A DNA stretch of 64,000 nucleotides from Pseudoclavibacter endophyticus (lineage in GTDB: Bacteria > Actinomycetota > Actinomycetes > Actinomycetales > Microbacteriaceae), in contig NZ_WBJY01000001.1 in assembly GCF_008831085.1 (NCBI RefSeq), positions 992,001-1,056,000 on the forward strand. The letters run 5' to 3'. Below the pieces are notes generated by a model. The model did not search any database, was not told where the DNA came from, and was given only the letters and a program-made list of their open reading frames with translations. A program made the translations under genes and the position numbers. Shown here piece after piece: positions 25,856-34,923 of this stretch; the stretch's first letter is position 1; each line of letters starts with the position of its first letter.

Positions 25856-27535
25856 CTACGTGACGCGCACGCGAAGCTCGTGGCGACCGGTCGCGCCGTC
25901 GGGCGCGGGAGAGGCCGTTTCGGCCGTCTGTACCTCGCCGCCCGCGGAGACGGCACGGCACCGGATGATGTGGTCGCCCGGTTGCGCGTCCCACGAGAAG
26001 CTCCACTGCACCCACGTGTCCGCCGAGATCGCCGTCGCGAGGGTCGCGGGCATCCAGTCACCATCGTCGAGCTGGACCTCGACGGCCTCGATGCCCGTGT
26101 GCTGGTGCCAGGCCATGCCCGCGATGACGGTGTCGCCGGCTGCCACCTCCTGGCCGCCCCTCGGCACGTCGATGCGCGACTGCAGCTTGATGGGCCCGCG
26201 CTCCGACCAGCCTCGGGTCGACCAGTAGGCCGCCTCGGCATCGAAGCGGGTGACCTTGAGTTCGGTGACCCACTTGGTCGCCGACACGTACCCGTAGAGG
26301 CCGGGAACGACCATCCGCGCGGGGAACCCGTGCTGCAGCGGCAGCGGCTCGCCGTTCATGCCGACGGCCAGGAGCGCGTCGCGGTCGTCGGTCAGCGCCT
26401 CGAGCGGCGTCGACGCCGTGAAGCCGTCGATCGAGCGCGAGAGCACCATGTCGGCGCCGGCCGTCGGCGCGGCGCGCGCGAGCAACTCGCGAATCGGGTA
26501 GCCGAGCCAACGTGCGTTACCGATCAGCCCGCCGCCGACTTCGTTCGAGACGCACGCGAGCGTCGCGTCGGTCTCGATCAGCGGGAAGGCCAGCAACTCG
26601 TCCCAGGTGAGCGAGAGTTCGTTCTCGACGAGGCCGTGGACGCGCAGGCGCCAGTCAGCGGGGTCGACCTGGGGCACGACCAGCGCCGTGTCGATGCGGT
26701 AGAAGTCGTCGTTGGGTGTGATGACCGGGGCGAGTCCCGGCACGCCCAGTTCGGCGCTGGCGGGGATCGGCGGCGCGGCCGTCGCGGGCGCAGGCAGCCG
26801 GAGTGCCGTGCGGATCGTGGAAACGGCGGCAGAGCCGGCACTGGACAGCTGCGCCCCGGCAGCCGCGAGGATTCCGATGAGCGTCGTGCCGCCCGCCCAG
26901 GTCAGGAAGCTGCGGCGGTCGACGCCGGCAGGGGCGGGGCTCCCGGAGGCGGCGACCCCTTCGGCGCTGGGTGCCGGCAACGCGCTGACCCCCAGCGGAA
27001 CGAGCAGGTTCATCGCAATCGCGCTGACCCCGCCCGCGACGACAGACGGCAGCCACGCGATGCTGTCGGCATCTGCACGCGTGATGGCGGCGACGAGGCC
27101 GATCGCGCCCAGCGCTGCCGCGATGACAACGCCGACGGGCGCGCGAAGGGCCTGGAGACGCCCGGCAAGAGCGGCGACGACGAGCAGCACGATCGCGATG
27201 AGCGCGAGCAGTGCCGCCTTGTCGTTCGTGCCGAACAGGGCGATGGCCGTGTCCTTCGCCCAGGGCGGCGCGAGGTCGATGAGGGCGCCGCCGATGACCG
27301 CGAACGGACTCGACGACGGCGCCGCGATCACGGCGACGAGCTCGCCGAGGCCGGCCCCGAGCACGACCGCTGACACCCCGGCGAGAGCGGGGCGCCAGAG
27401 GCTGGCGAATCCGCCGCGTCGCCGCGGCGCCGCCACGCCGGGCGACCCGTCCGACGGCGGCTTTCCCGTTTCCGTCTCGGTCGAAGGCGTCTCCGCATCC
27501 GTGCCGTCGTCACGATCCTGCCGTATCGCCGTCAT
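25856..27535 (-). CDS. Membrane-anchored molybdopterin-dependent oxidoreductase (sulfite oxidase family)
   Basis: A 559-residue protein. Five hydrophobic segments (residues ~45-185) precede a twin-arginine-like RRSFLTWAGG (207-216) with a sixth span, so the catalytic part faces outside. The Moco domain contains the expected Mo-ligand Cys in TLACVSNEVGG (Cys ~328). The following NARWLGYPIRELL and PLQHGFPARMVVPGLYGY motifs are typical of sulfite oxidases. The last ~110 residues form the Mo-co dimerisation domain (QSRIDVPRGGQEV; GIEAVEVQLDDGDW). E. coli MsrP lacks that domain. Sulfite, or oxidised methionine, is a possible substrate. It lies 55 bp downstream of the Met-rich lipoprotein gene. Confidence 0.88.
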   Translation of the reverse strand: MTAIRQDRDDGTDAETPSTETETGKPPSDGSPGVAAPRRRGGFASLWRPALAGVSAVVLGAGLGELVAVIAAPSSSPFAVIGGALIDLAPPWAKDTAIALFGTNDKAALLALIAIVLLVVAALAGRLQALRAPVGVVIAAALGAIGLVAAITRADADSIAWLPSVVAGGVSAIAMNLLVPLGVSALPAPSAEGVAASGSPAPAGVDRRSFLTWAGGTTLIGILAAAGAQLSSAGSAAVSTIRTALRLPAPATAAPPIPASAELGVPGLAPVITPNDDFYRIDTALVVPQVDPADWRLRVHGLVENELSLTWDELLAFPLIETDATLACVSNEVGGGLIGNARWLGYPIRELLARAAPTAGADMVLSRSIDGFTASTPLEALTDDRDALLAVGMNGEPLPLQHGFPARMVVPGLYGYVSATKWVTELKVTRFDAEAAYWSTRGWSERGPIKLQSRIDVPRGGQEVAAGDTVIAGMAWHQHTGIEAVEVQLDDGDWMPATLATAISADTWVQWSFSWDAQPGDHIIRCRAVSAGGEVQTAETASPAPDGATGRHELRVRVT

Positions 27536-27590
27536 GTCGCGCCTCGCGTCACTGCCGTCCGTCGTCCGAACGTCGTCGTTCGTCGCCGGA

Positions 27591-27845
27591 TCAGCCCTCG
27601 CTGTCCGTATCCCCATTCTCCATGTCTTCGCCGTCCATGCCGTCTCCGTCGTTCATGTCCTCATCCCCCATGCCGTCGGCGCCGGACTCCTGTTCGTCCA
27701 TGCCCGTGTCCATCTCGTCCATCGGCGTCGACGACATCGGGGTCGTCATCTCCTCATCGGTCGCGGGCTCTCCACCGCAGGCGGCGAGGCCGAGGGCGAG
27801 GGCTGCGGCAGCGGCCGCTGTGAGGGCGATCTTGCGAGCCTGCAT
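27591..27845 (-). CDS. Met- and acid-rich small lipoprotein
   Basis: An 84-residue exported lipoprotein with lipobox LAAC (Cys 23). The 62-residue mature chain holds nine Met and 23 Asp/Glu and no Lys or Arg; it is essentially a repeat of Met separated by acidic and Gly residues (DEMDTGMDEQ; GMGDEDMNDGDGM). No folded domain is evident. Such chains can bind metal ions or act as oxidisable Met reservoirs. ATG 27845 has GGAG eight bases upstream. It is the first gene of an operon with the molybdoenzyme and is divergent from a two-component system. Confidence 0.8.
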   Translation of the reverse strand: MQARKIALTAAAAAALALGLAACGGEPATDEEMTTPMSSTPMDEMDTGMDEQESGADGMGDEDMNDGDGMDGEDMENGDTDSEG

Positions 27846-27981
27846 GTCATCTCCAGTTCGACTGGCCGCCCGTTCGGCGGCGACTGCGTTGAGTCAAACA
27901 GCAGGACGACCCCGCCGAGACGGATCTTTCGTGACCGTAATGAATGGCGGATGCTTCTGCCGCGGCGGGTACGGTCGACCC

Positions 27982-28698
27982 ATGTCGAGCACTGGGGTCG
28001 CGCCGGGAGGAGCGCGGGTGATGGTGGTCGAAGACGATACGACGGTCCGGTCGGTCGTCGGCGACTATCTTCGTGCGGCCGGCCTCGAGGTCTCCTTGCA
28101 CGCCGACGGTACGAGCGCGAGGAGCGCGCTCGAGCGGGCGCTGCCAGACGTGCTCGTCGTCGATCGCATGCTGCCGGGGGTCAGCGGTGACGAGCTGTGC
28201 CGCGAGGTACGGGCGCGTTCCGACATTCCGATCCTCATGCTCACGGCTCTCGGAGCCGTGAAGGACCGTATCGCGGGCCTCGAGCACGGTGCCGACGACT
28301 ATCTCGCGAAGCCTTTCGCGATGCGCGAGCTACAGCTGCGCGTGCAGGCGCTCCTGCGCCGCCGAGCGGTCGTCGTCGCGGCCGGCGCGTTCACGGCCGG
28401 CGACTTCGTCGTCGACCCGGTGCGGCGCGTTGCGACGGTCGCGGGCTCGGGACGCGAGCTCGCGCTCACGTCGCGTGAGTACGACCTGTTCCTCTTTTTC
28501 GCGCGGAATCCGGGCCGCGTGCTGACGCGCGACGAGATCCTGCGCGAGGTGTGGAACTGGCGCGTCGGCGACGGGGCGACGATCACGGTGCACGTGCGGC
28601 GCCTGCGCGAGAAGATCGAGCCCGATCCGCGCTTTCCCGTCTACCTGCGCACCGAATGGGGCGAGGGCTACCGGTTCACGCCGCGCCCGGACGCATGA
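27982..28698 (+). CDS. OmpR-family response regulator
   Basis: A 238-residue response regulator. The receiver domain shows the acidic pair VVEDD, the phospho-acceptor Asp in VVDRMLPG (residue ~61), Thr in LMLTALG and Lys in YLAKPFAMREL. The C-terminal winged helix (LTSREYDLFLFFARNPGRVLTRDEIL-EVW, VHVRRLREKIEPDP) is OmpR/PhoB-like. Its stop overlaps the kinase start (ATGA). It is divergent from the lipoprotein/molybdoenzyme operon, its likely target. No clear Shine-Dalgarno precedes ATG 27982. Confidence 0.92.
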   Translation: MSSTGVAPGGARVMVVEDDTTVRSVVGDYLRAAGLEVSLHADGTSARSALERALPDVLVVDRMLPGVSGDELCREVRARSDIPILMLTALGAVKDRIAGLEHGADDYLAKPFAMRELQLRVQALLRRRAVVVAAGAFTAGDFVVDPVRRVATVAGSGRELALTSREYDLFLFFARNPGRVLTRDEILREVWNWRVGDGATITVHVRRLREKIEPDPRFPVYLRTEWGEGYRFTPRPDA

Positions 28699-29921
28699 TG
28701 CTCGAACCGGTCGAGATCGCGATCATCGTCCTCACGACCGTCGTCTGCACGGCCGCCGTCATGGGCGTCGCACTGCTCGCGCTTCGACTGAACCGGCGAG
28801 GTTCGATCGCCTCGCAGCTCACGGTCGTCGTCGCGGCGGCGATCGTCGCGATCGCGGCGTCGACGGTCGCGGTCGTCCTCGAGATGTTCTTCTCCGAGCA
28901 CGACCTCACGGTCTTCGTCTGGGTCATCGGCGTCTCAGCAGTCGTGAGCCTCGCCGCCTCGTGGCTCGTGATCCGGGTGCTCGCCCGCAGGTCGGCCGAA
29001 ACGCTCAAGCGCACCGCGGAGCGGATCGGCGATGGCGCGGTCGTCGACGATCCCCGGCCGGGCTGGCGCGAGTTCGATGAGGTCTCGGCGCAGCTCGCCG
29101 ACGCCTCTGAGCGGCTCGCCGCGGCGCGCGATGAGATCACGCGCCTCGACGAGTCGCGCCGCCAGTTCTTCGCGTGGATCTCACATGACCTGCGCACGCC
29201 GCTGGCCGGAATCCGCGCGACGACCGAGGCGCTCGAGGACGGCATGACCGACGACCCGGCCGCGTCGCTGCGGCGCATCCGCTCGAAAGTCGACACCATG
29301 AACCGCATGGTCGACGATCTCTTCCAACTGTCGAAGCTCGAGAGCGGCACGTTGGAGCTGCACCGCGAGCCCGTCGTGCTGCTCGACCTGATCTCCGACG
29401 CGGTCGTCGATGTCGCCGACTTCGCACGAATGCGGGGCATCAGCATCCGGCGCACAGGGCTTGAGGGGCACCTGCTGTGGGCAGACCCGCGCGAGCTCAC
29501 GCGCGCCATCGGCAATCTGCTCGTGAACGGCGTGCGGCACGCGCCGAACAACAGCGAGATCGTCGTGTCGGCGGCGACGCTCGACGACGACCGGCTCGTT
29601 CTCAGCATCTTCGACCACGGCTCAGGCGTCGCGAGCGAAGACCTCGGCCGGATGTTCGACGTCGGCTGGCGGGGATCCGCCGCGCGCTCTGCGGAAGGCG
29701 AGCGGGCGGTCGAGGTGCCGGGCGCCCAGGATGGTCAAGGCACTGGTGACGGTCGGGGAGGCGGGCACGGCTTTGTCGCTACTGCCGGAGCGGGGCTCGG
29801 CCTCGCGATCGTGCGGGGCATCATCGAGGCACACGACGGTGAGGTCGTCGCCGAGAATCTCGTCGGTGGATTCCGCCTCAGCGTGGTGCTGCCGACGGGG
29901 CAGGCGTGCGCATCATCCTGA
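28695..29921 (+). CDS. Sensor histidine kinase with two pairs of membrane spans and short sensor
   Basis: A 408-residue kinase with four predicted spans in the first ~95 residues and very short external loops, so it may sense within or near the membrane. The H-box is WISHDLRTPL (His ~164), the N-box NLLVNGVRHAP (~274-284) and the G-boxes DHGSGV and GAGLGLAIV. Between the F/G1 region and G2 lies a 30-40 residue Gly/Glu/Ala-rich insertion (around residues 328-363), longer than usual for the ATP lid. It starts inside the response regulator stop codon, so the two are co-translated. Confidence 0.92.
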   Translation: MMLEPVEIAIIVLTTVVCTAAVMGVALLALRLNRRGSIASQLTVVVAAAIVAIAASTVAVVLEMFFSEHDLTVFVWVIGVSAVVSLAASWLVIRVLARRSAETLKRTAERIGDGAVVDDPRPGWREFDEVSAQLADASERLAAARDEITRLDESRRQFFAWISHDLRTPLAGIRATTEALEDGMTDDPAASLRRIRSKVDTMNRMVDDLFQLSKLESGTLELHREPVVLLDLISDAVVDVADFARMRGISIRRTGLEGHLLWADPRELTRAIGNLLVNGVRHAPNNSEIVVSAATLDDDRLVLSIFDHGSGVASEDLGRMFDVGWRGSAARSAEGERAVEVPGAQDGQGTGDGRGGGHGFVATAGAGLGLAIVRGIIEAHDGEVVAENLVGGFRLSVVLPTGQACASS

Positions 29922-29958
29922 CAGGCCGGGCCACCACATCGCCGCCCGCGCCACGCGT

Positions 29959-31020
29959 CTACCCGGCCGCGCGTTCCGGGCCGGCGGCGTGGGCCTGCCG
30001 GTACGCGCGTGGCGTGAGCCCGTACGCGGTCTTGAACACGCGACTGAAGTGCGCGCCGTCGACGAAGCCCCACCGCTGCGCGATCTGCAGGATGCTCAGC
30101 GACGCCTGCGCCGGGTCGCGCAGCGAGACTCGGCAGCGCTCGAGCCTGCGCTGGCGGATGTACTCCGAGACCGTCGTGTCGTCCTTCGCGAACAGGTACT
30201 GCAGGTAGCGCGTCGACAGGAAGTGGGCGCGCGCGATGCTCTCGGTCGACAGGCCCGTGTCGCCGAGGTTCGCCTCGATGTAGAGCCGGTACTTCTCCAT
30301 GTCGGCGCGGTACGTCTCGTCGTGCTCGGTCTCGTGCTCGGCGAGCTCGCTCGAGAGCAGCGCCGTGACGAGCCCGAGGGCGCTGTGCATGATGCGCACG
30401 CCGCTCACACCGCATAGCAGATCGAGGTTCTCGGCGATGTGCCGCATGAACGGGCTGATGACCGTGCCGATGCCCTCGTCGCCGGGGAGCCGCATCGCGG
30501 TCGCCCGCCGCACGACGTCGTGCGACAGGTCGATGAGCTGCCGCGGGAAGATGAGCACGAGCGAGTGCACGTCGCCCGAATAGCGCAGCGTGTACGGCCG
30601 GCTCGTGTCGTACACGGCGACGTCGCCGGGCGTGAGGTGCGCGACGCGGCCGTCCTGCTCCACATCGCCCTCGCCCTCGAGCTGCAATGACAGCTTGAGA
30701 TGCCGGGGCTCGTCATCGCGGATGTCGCTCGCCAACCGGGCGACCTCGTGCGCCGACGCGCGGATGTCGCTCACGAGCATCTCTTCGACCGAGATCGTCT
30801 GCATGGTGCCCCGGAATACGGTGACGGGGGTCGAGACGTGCAGCTTCACGAACCGGTTGGCGGCGATGCGCACCCAGTCCTCGAACGAGGTCGCGACCTC
30901 GTGCTGCACGACACCGGCGCCGGGATGCGCGGGGCCGATCGTCGACGAGGTGACGGCGTGCGCGTGGTCGCGCAGCGAAATCGGCGCTCGCCGTTCGTGG
31001 GCGGGCTCGGCGATCGACAC
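29959..31020 (-). CDS. AraC family transcriptional regulator (AraC_binding_2 type)
   Basis: A 353-residue regulator. The N-terminal half is a cupin-like sensor (LEGEGDVEQDGRVAHLTPGDVAVYDTSRPY) of the type found in FeaR-like activators. The C-terminal ~110 residues form the double helix-turn-helix (STESIARAHFLSTRYLQYLFAK; SILQIAQRWGFVDGAHFSRVFKTAYGLTP). GTG 31020 has GGAGG six bases upstream. It is divergent from a carboxymuconolactone-decarboxylase/dehydrogenase pair and probably controls it. Confidence 0.88.
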   Translation of the reverse strand: MSIAEPAHERRAPISLRDHAHAVTSSTIGPAHPGAGVVQHEVATSFEDWVRIAANRFVKLHVSTPVTVFRGTMQTISVEEMLVSDIRASAHEVARLASDIRDDEPRHLKLSLQLEGEGDVEQDGRVAHLTPGDVAVYDTSRPYTLRYSGDVHSLVLIFPRQLIDLSHDVVRRATAMRLPGDEGIGTVISPFMRHIAENLDLLCGVSGVRIMHSALGLVTALLSSELAEHETEHDETYRADMEKYRLYIEANLGDTGLSTESIARAHFLSTRYLQYLFAKDDTTVSEYIRQRRLERCRVSLRDPAQASLSILQIAQRWGFVDGAHFSRVFKTAYGLTPRAYRQAHAAGPERAAG

Positions 31021-31081
31021 GGGCGCCTCCAGTGCGTCGTTGAAGCTGGGGGTCTGTCCGGCAGCCTAACACCGGGCCACT

Positions 31082-31123
31082 CCGGTCATTGAGCCTGTCC
31101 GGTCCTTGAGCCTGTCGAAAGGG
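31082..31123. repeat. Tandem 17-bp repeat with the 'TTGAGCCTGTCGAAAGG' type end
   Basis: CCGGTCATTGAGCCTGT (31082-31098) is followed directly by CCGGTCCTTGAGCCTGT (31099-31115) and then CGAAAGGG. The second copy with its tail resembles dispersed intergenic repeats I know from Microbacteriaceae genomes. It lies in the 290-bp divergent region between the AraC gene and the CMD gene; otherwise that stretch shows only a GC-rich leader with AAAGGAA before the CMD start. Confidence 0.6.
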
Positions 31124-31310
31124 CGGTCCGTTGGCCCGCTCAGGGGTCCTAGGCGGAGTTCGCGCACCGCCGCTCCTTCGTGCGCCGCCGGTCAACCCGG
31201 TGCACGCCGCCGCGGCCACACTTGACGCATCGGCGAGCCCGGGTCCGGGCGTCGTCACGCCGCCGAGGGCATCCCGCCCAGGAACCACGAAACAAAGGAA
31301 TCGACCCCGC

Positions 31311-31742
31311 ATGATTCACGACGACCTCTACGCGACGGGCCTCGAGCAGCGCCGGCGGATGTTCGGCCCGGCCGGCGCCGAGGGTCAGGTCGAGCACACG
31401 ACCGACCTCAACGACAAGGTGCAGGACTTCGTCACCCGCGTCTGCTTCGGCGACATCTGGCAGCGCGACGGGCTATCCGTCGCCGACCGGAGCAAGATCA
31501 CCATCGCGATGCTCATCGCCCAGGGCAAATCCCACGAGATCCGCGTGCACATGCGCGGCGCGCTCGCCAACGGCATCTCCCCGCTCGAACTGCGCGAGAT
31601 CGTCGTGCACTCCATCCTCTACATCGGCATCCCCGGCGCCGTCGAGGGGCTCCGCGCCCTCGACGAGGTGCTGGCCGAGAACGGCATCTCGCAAGACCTC
31701 GACGGAGAGTCGGGCCGCACCGCGACAGACACCGGCGCGTAG
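31311..31742 (+). CDS. Carboxymuconolactone decarboxylase family protein
   Basis: A 143-residue small helical protein of the CMD/AhpD superfamily. DLNDKVQDFVTRVCFGDIWQRDGLS, RSKITIAMLIAQGKSHEIRVHMRGALANG and ELREIVVHSILYIGIPGAVEGL match gamma-carboxymuconolactone decarboxylase-like enzymes, including the conserved His. It lacks the CxxC of AhpD, so a peroxidase role is unlikely. It probably forms an operon with the dehydrogenase 56 bp downstream. The ring-cleavage substrate is not evident from neighbours. Confidence 0.88.
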   Translation: MIHDDLYATGLEQRRRMFGPAGAEGQVEHTTDLNDKVQDFVTRVCFGDIWQRDGLSVADRSKITIAMLIAQGKSHEIRVHMRGALANGISPLELREIVVHSILYIGIPGAVEGLRALDEVLAENGISQDLDGESGRTATDTGA

Positions 31743-31798
31743 GCGGGCCGCGGCAGGCGCATCCACCACCCCACACCATCTGAAGGACAGGACACACC

Positions 31799-32692
31799 GT
31801 GACCACTCAGTCAACCGACCGCCAGATCGTCGGCTTCATCGGCCTCGGCACGATGGGCGACCCCATGTCGACCAAGATCGCCGCGGGCGGCTACGACCTC
31901 CGGCTCTACGACCTCGACGTCGAGCGCGCCAAGGCCCTCGCCGAGCGCATCGGCGCGACGGCCGCCGAGTCGGTCGCAGACCTGGCCGATTGCAGTGTCG
32001 TCGTACTCATGCTGCCGACGAGCGCGATCGTGCGCTCGGCGCTGCTCGACGACGACGGCGGGCTGCGCGCCCCGTGGGCTCCCGGCACCGTCATCGTCGA
32101 CATGAGTTCGTCCGACCCCACCGAGACGGTGGAGACGGGCGCGATGCTTGCGAAGCACGACGTCGTGCTCGTCGACGCGCCGGTGTCGGGGGCGCGCGAG
32201 CGCGCGGAGCTCGGCACCCTCACGATCATGCTCGGCGGCAACGACGAGGCCGCGATCGAGCGCGCGACGCCCGTCATCGACACGATGAGCCAGCAGATCT
32301 TCCGCACGGGCGGTCTCGGCACCGGTCACGCCATGAAGGCGCTCAACAACTTCGTCGCCGGAGCCGCGTTCGTCGCGTCGAGCGAGGCCCTGGTGGCGGG
32401 CGAGCGCTTCGGGCTCGACCCCAAGATCATGGTCGACGTCTTCAACGTGTCGACTGGCCAGACGTTCTCGAGCTCGCACGTGCTCGGCGAGCACGTCGTC
32501 GAGGGCAAGTACTCGTCGGGCTTCGCCCTGCCGCTGCTGACGAAGGATGTTCGCATCGCCCACACGCTCGAGGCGTCGGTCGGCCACGCATCGCCGGTGT
32601 GCGACGCCGTGACCTCGGCGCTCGGCGACGCCCTCGACGCGCTCGGCAATGTCGACCACACTCGCGCGCACGCGTTCTGGAACGAACGCTGA
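31799..32692 (+). CDS. NAD(P)-dependent beta-hydroxyacid dehydrogenase (HIBADH family)
   Basis: A 297-residue dehydrogenase of the 3-hydroxyisobutyrate / tartronate semialdehyde reductase family. The Rossmann motif is GFIGLGTMG (residues 12-20), the substrate motif is DAPVSGARERAELGTLTIM and the catalytic Lys lies in GHAMKALNN (Lys ~180, Asn ~184). GTG 31799 has AAGGA upstream. It follows the CMD gene and is probably co-regulated by the divergent AraC protein in a small catabolic unit. Confidence 0.9.
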   Translation: MTTQSTDRQIVGFIGLGTMGDPMSTKIAAGGYDLRLYDLDVERAKALAERIGATAAESVADLADCSVVVLMLPTSAIVRSALLDDDGGLRAPWAPGTVIVDMSSSDPTETVETGAMLAKHDVVLVDAPVSGARERAELGTLTIMLGGNDEAAIERATPVIDTMSQQIFRTGGLGTGHAMKALNNFVAGAAFVASSEALVAGERFGLDPKIMVDVFNVSTGQTFSSSHVLGEHVVEGKYSSGFALPLLTKDVRIAHTLEASVGHASPVCDAVTSALGDALDALGNVDHTRAHAFWNER

Positions 32693-32866
32693 GCCCGACA
32701 ACCGCCCCTCCGACACGACCACCGCGGCCGCCGTCTCCCGACGGCCGCCCCGGCGTGAGAATCTCGGCGATCACGGCGGCGGCGACTGCGCCGGTCGTCC
32801 GTCGCGCGCACTCGACGCCTGGCGGGACACGGTCCGAGGCTGGGCTGTGGTCTACGCTGGGTCGCC

Positions 32867-34798
32867 ATGAGTTCCGATACGCCGAACCAGGACTCGACGG
32901 CCGACACCGCGCATCCTGCGCCGCCGGGCGAAGGCGCCCAGGCGACGACCGCGACCGACGATGACGTCGTCACGTACACGAACCCGCTGAACGGCGAGTC
33001 GTTCGACAGAGACCCGTCGATCTCCGGAGTTTCCTCGAGCCTCCTGCTCGGGCAGGAGGACTCGGACGAAGAGATCACCCGGAAGCTGCGGCGCCAGGGC
33101 GTTCGGATCGGGAGGGGCATGATCGCCCCTCGCGTGTTCTGGCCGGCGCTGATCGTGATCGTGGCCGTCGCTGCGATGGCACTGGCGTTCCCCCAGTTCA
33201 CCAACGACGTGTTCACGGGAGCGCAGAACTGGATCGTCGCCGATTTCGGCTGGTACTACATGCTCGCGATCGGCTTCTTCGTGGTGTTCGTGGTCGGGAT
33301 CGCCTTCACGAAGCTGGGTGCGGTCAGGCTCGGCCGAGATGATGAGAAGCCCGAGTTCGGCGTGCTGAGCTGGTTCGCCATGCTCTTCTCCGCAGGCATG
33401 GGCATCGGCCTCATCTTCTACGGGGTCGGTGAGCCCCTCACCTACGCCACGACCATGCCGAAGCCCGGCTGGGAGGGGAGCGACACCGAGCTGGCGGGCC
33501 TCGCAATGGCCCAGACCTTTGTGCATTGGGGCCTTCACCCCTGGGCGGTCTACGCGGTCATCGGGCTGGCCCTGGCGTTCGCGATTCACCGGCGCGGCCG
33601 ACCCGTCTCGATCCGCTGGGCCCTCGAGCCGCTCTTCGGCGAGCGCGTCAAGGGCTGGGTCGGTGACGTGATCGACGTCGTGGCCATCTTCGGCACCGTG
33701 TTCGGCGTCGCGACCTCGCTCGGTCTCGGCGTGCAGCAGATCGCGTCCGGGATGGAGGCGATCGGCGTCGTCGGCGAGTCCGACGTGTGGCTGCTCGTCA
33801 TCCTCATTCTCGTCATCACCGCCCTCGCGATGGTCTCGGTCATCTCGGGGCTCGGCGCCGGCATCAAGTGGTTGTCGAACATCAACCTGTCGCTCGCGGG
33901 ACTGCTGCTCATCTCGATGCTCATCCTCGGCCCGACCCTGTTCCTCCTGCGCAACTTCGTCGAGTCGCTCGGCGTGTATCTCGCGAACGTGCTGCAGATG
34001 ACGGTCGACGTCGGCGCCTACCAGGGCGCGCCCGCGCAGGAGTGGCTCTCGTCCTGGACCATCTTCTACTGGGGCTGGTGGATCGCCTGGGCGCCGTTCG
34101 TCGGCGTCTTCATCGCCCGCATCAGCCGCGGTCGCACGGTGCGCCAGTTCATCGCGGGCGTGCTGCTCGTTCCCACGATCGTCGGGTTCATCTGGTTCTC
34201 CGTCATGGGCGGCTCGGGCCTGTTCCGGCAGTTCTTCGGTGAGGGCGACCTCGTCCAGGACGGCGAGGTATCGCCCGAGGGCGTGCTGTTCCAGGTCATC
34301 GGCGACCTTCCGCTCGGGGACGTCTTGTCGGTCCTGACGATCATCGTGGTGGCGATCTTCTTCATCACGTCCTCCGACTCCGGCTCGCTGGTCGTCGACA
34401 TGCTCGCCTCGGGCGGCCACCCCAACCCGCCGGTGTGGTCGCGCGTGCTGTGGGCAGTGCTCGAGGGCGCGCTCGCCATCACCCTGCTGCTCGCGGGCGG
34501 GCTCGGGGCTCTGCAGGCCGGGTCGCTCATCACGGCGCTGCCGTTCAGCATCATCCTGATCCTCATGTGCATCGCGACCGTGCGCGCGCTGCGGTACGAG
34601 CACCGGCAGCTCGAATACCGTCAGACGATGGAACGGCTCGAACGCGTCACGCAGCACGTCACGGGCGAGCTCAGCAGCAGTCTGGAAGATGTGCCGGAGC
34701 TGCGCTCGTACGTCGACGACCGCATCGATTACCGCCTCTCGCGCACCCGCGGGATCGGGCGGCAGGGCAGGAGCGAGAGGCCGCGCACCGGGCGCTGA
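32867..34798 (+). CDS. BCCT family transporter, BetP-like
   Basis: A 643-residue secondary carrier for betaine, carnitine or choline type compounds with 12 spans. The Gly-rich stretch FSAGMGIGLIFYGVGEP and the Trp box WTIFYWGWWIAWAPFVG match the quaternary-ammonium site of BetP. An acidic N-terminal tail of ~85 residues (EDSDEEITRKL) and a basic, helical C-terminal tail of ~90 residues (RYEHRQLEYRQTMERLERV, ending RQGRSERPRTGR) resemble the osmosensing ends of Corynebacterium BetP. Osmotic activation is therefore plausible. It is monocistronic and followed by a strong hairpin. Confidence 0.92.
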   Translation: MSSDTPNQDSTADTAHPAPPGEGAQATTATDDDVVTYTNPLNGESFDRDPSISGVSSSLLLGQEDSDEEITRKLRRQGVRIGRGMIAPRVFWPALIVIVAVAAMALAFPQFTNDVFTGAQNWIVADFGWYYMLAIGFFVVFVVGIAFTKLGAVRLGRDDEKPEFGVLSWFAMLFSAGMGIGLIFYGVGEPLTYATTMPKPGWEGSDTELAGLAMAQTFVHWGLHPWAVYAVIGLALAFAIHRRGRPVSIRWALEPLFGERVKGWVGDVIDVVAIFGTVFGVATSLGLGVQQIASGMEAIGVVGESDVWLLVILILVITALAMVSVISGLGAGIKWLSNINLSLAGLLLISMLILGPTLFLLRNFVESLGVYLANVLQMTVDVGAYQGAPAQEWLSSWTIFYWGWWIAWAPFVGVFIARISRGRTVRQFIAGVLLVPTIVGFIWFSVMGGSGLFRQFFGEGDLVQDGEVSPEGVLFQVIGDLPLGDVLSVLTIIVVAIFFITSSDSGSLVVDMLASGGHPNPPVWSRVLWAVLEGALAITLLLAGGLGALQAGSLITALPFSIILILMCIATVRALRYEHRQLEYRQTMERLERVTQHVTGELSSSLEDVPELRSYVDDRIDYRLSRTRGIGRQGRSERPRTGR

Positions 34799-34807
34799 CA
34801 CCGCCAG

Positions 34808-34847
34808 GCGCGAGGTGACCGGACGCTCGCGTCCGATCACCTCGCGC
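34808..34847. terminator. Long hairpin after BCCT transporter gene
   Basis: The 19-nt arm 34808-34826 pairs with 34829-34847 with a single mismatch, leaving a CTCG tetraloop when folded. It begins 10 bp after the transporter stop. It has no U-run but is the strongest intergenic stem between these genes, so factor-independent termination or RNA end protection is likely. Confidence 0.65.
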
Positions 34848-34923
34848 GCTCCCGTCTCCGGCGCGCCGACGCCGGACGGCCCGACCGTGCGTGCCGCGGG
34901 CGTCGACGTGTGAGGATGGTGCA

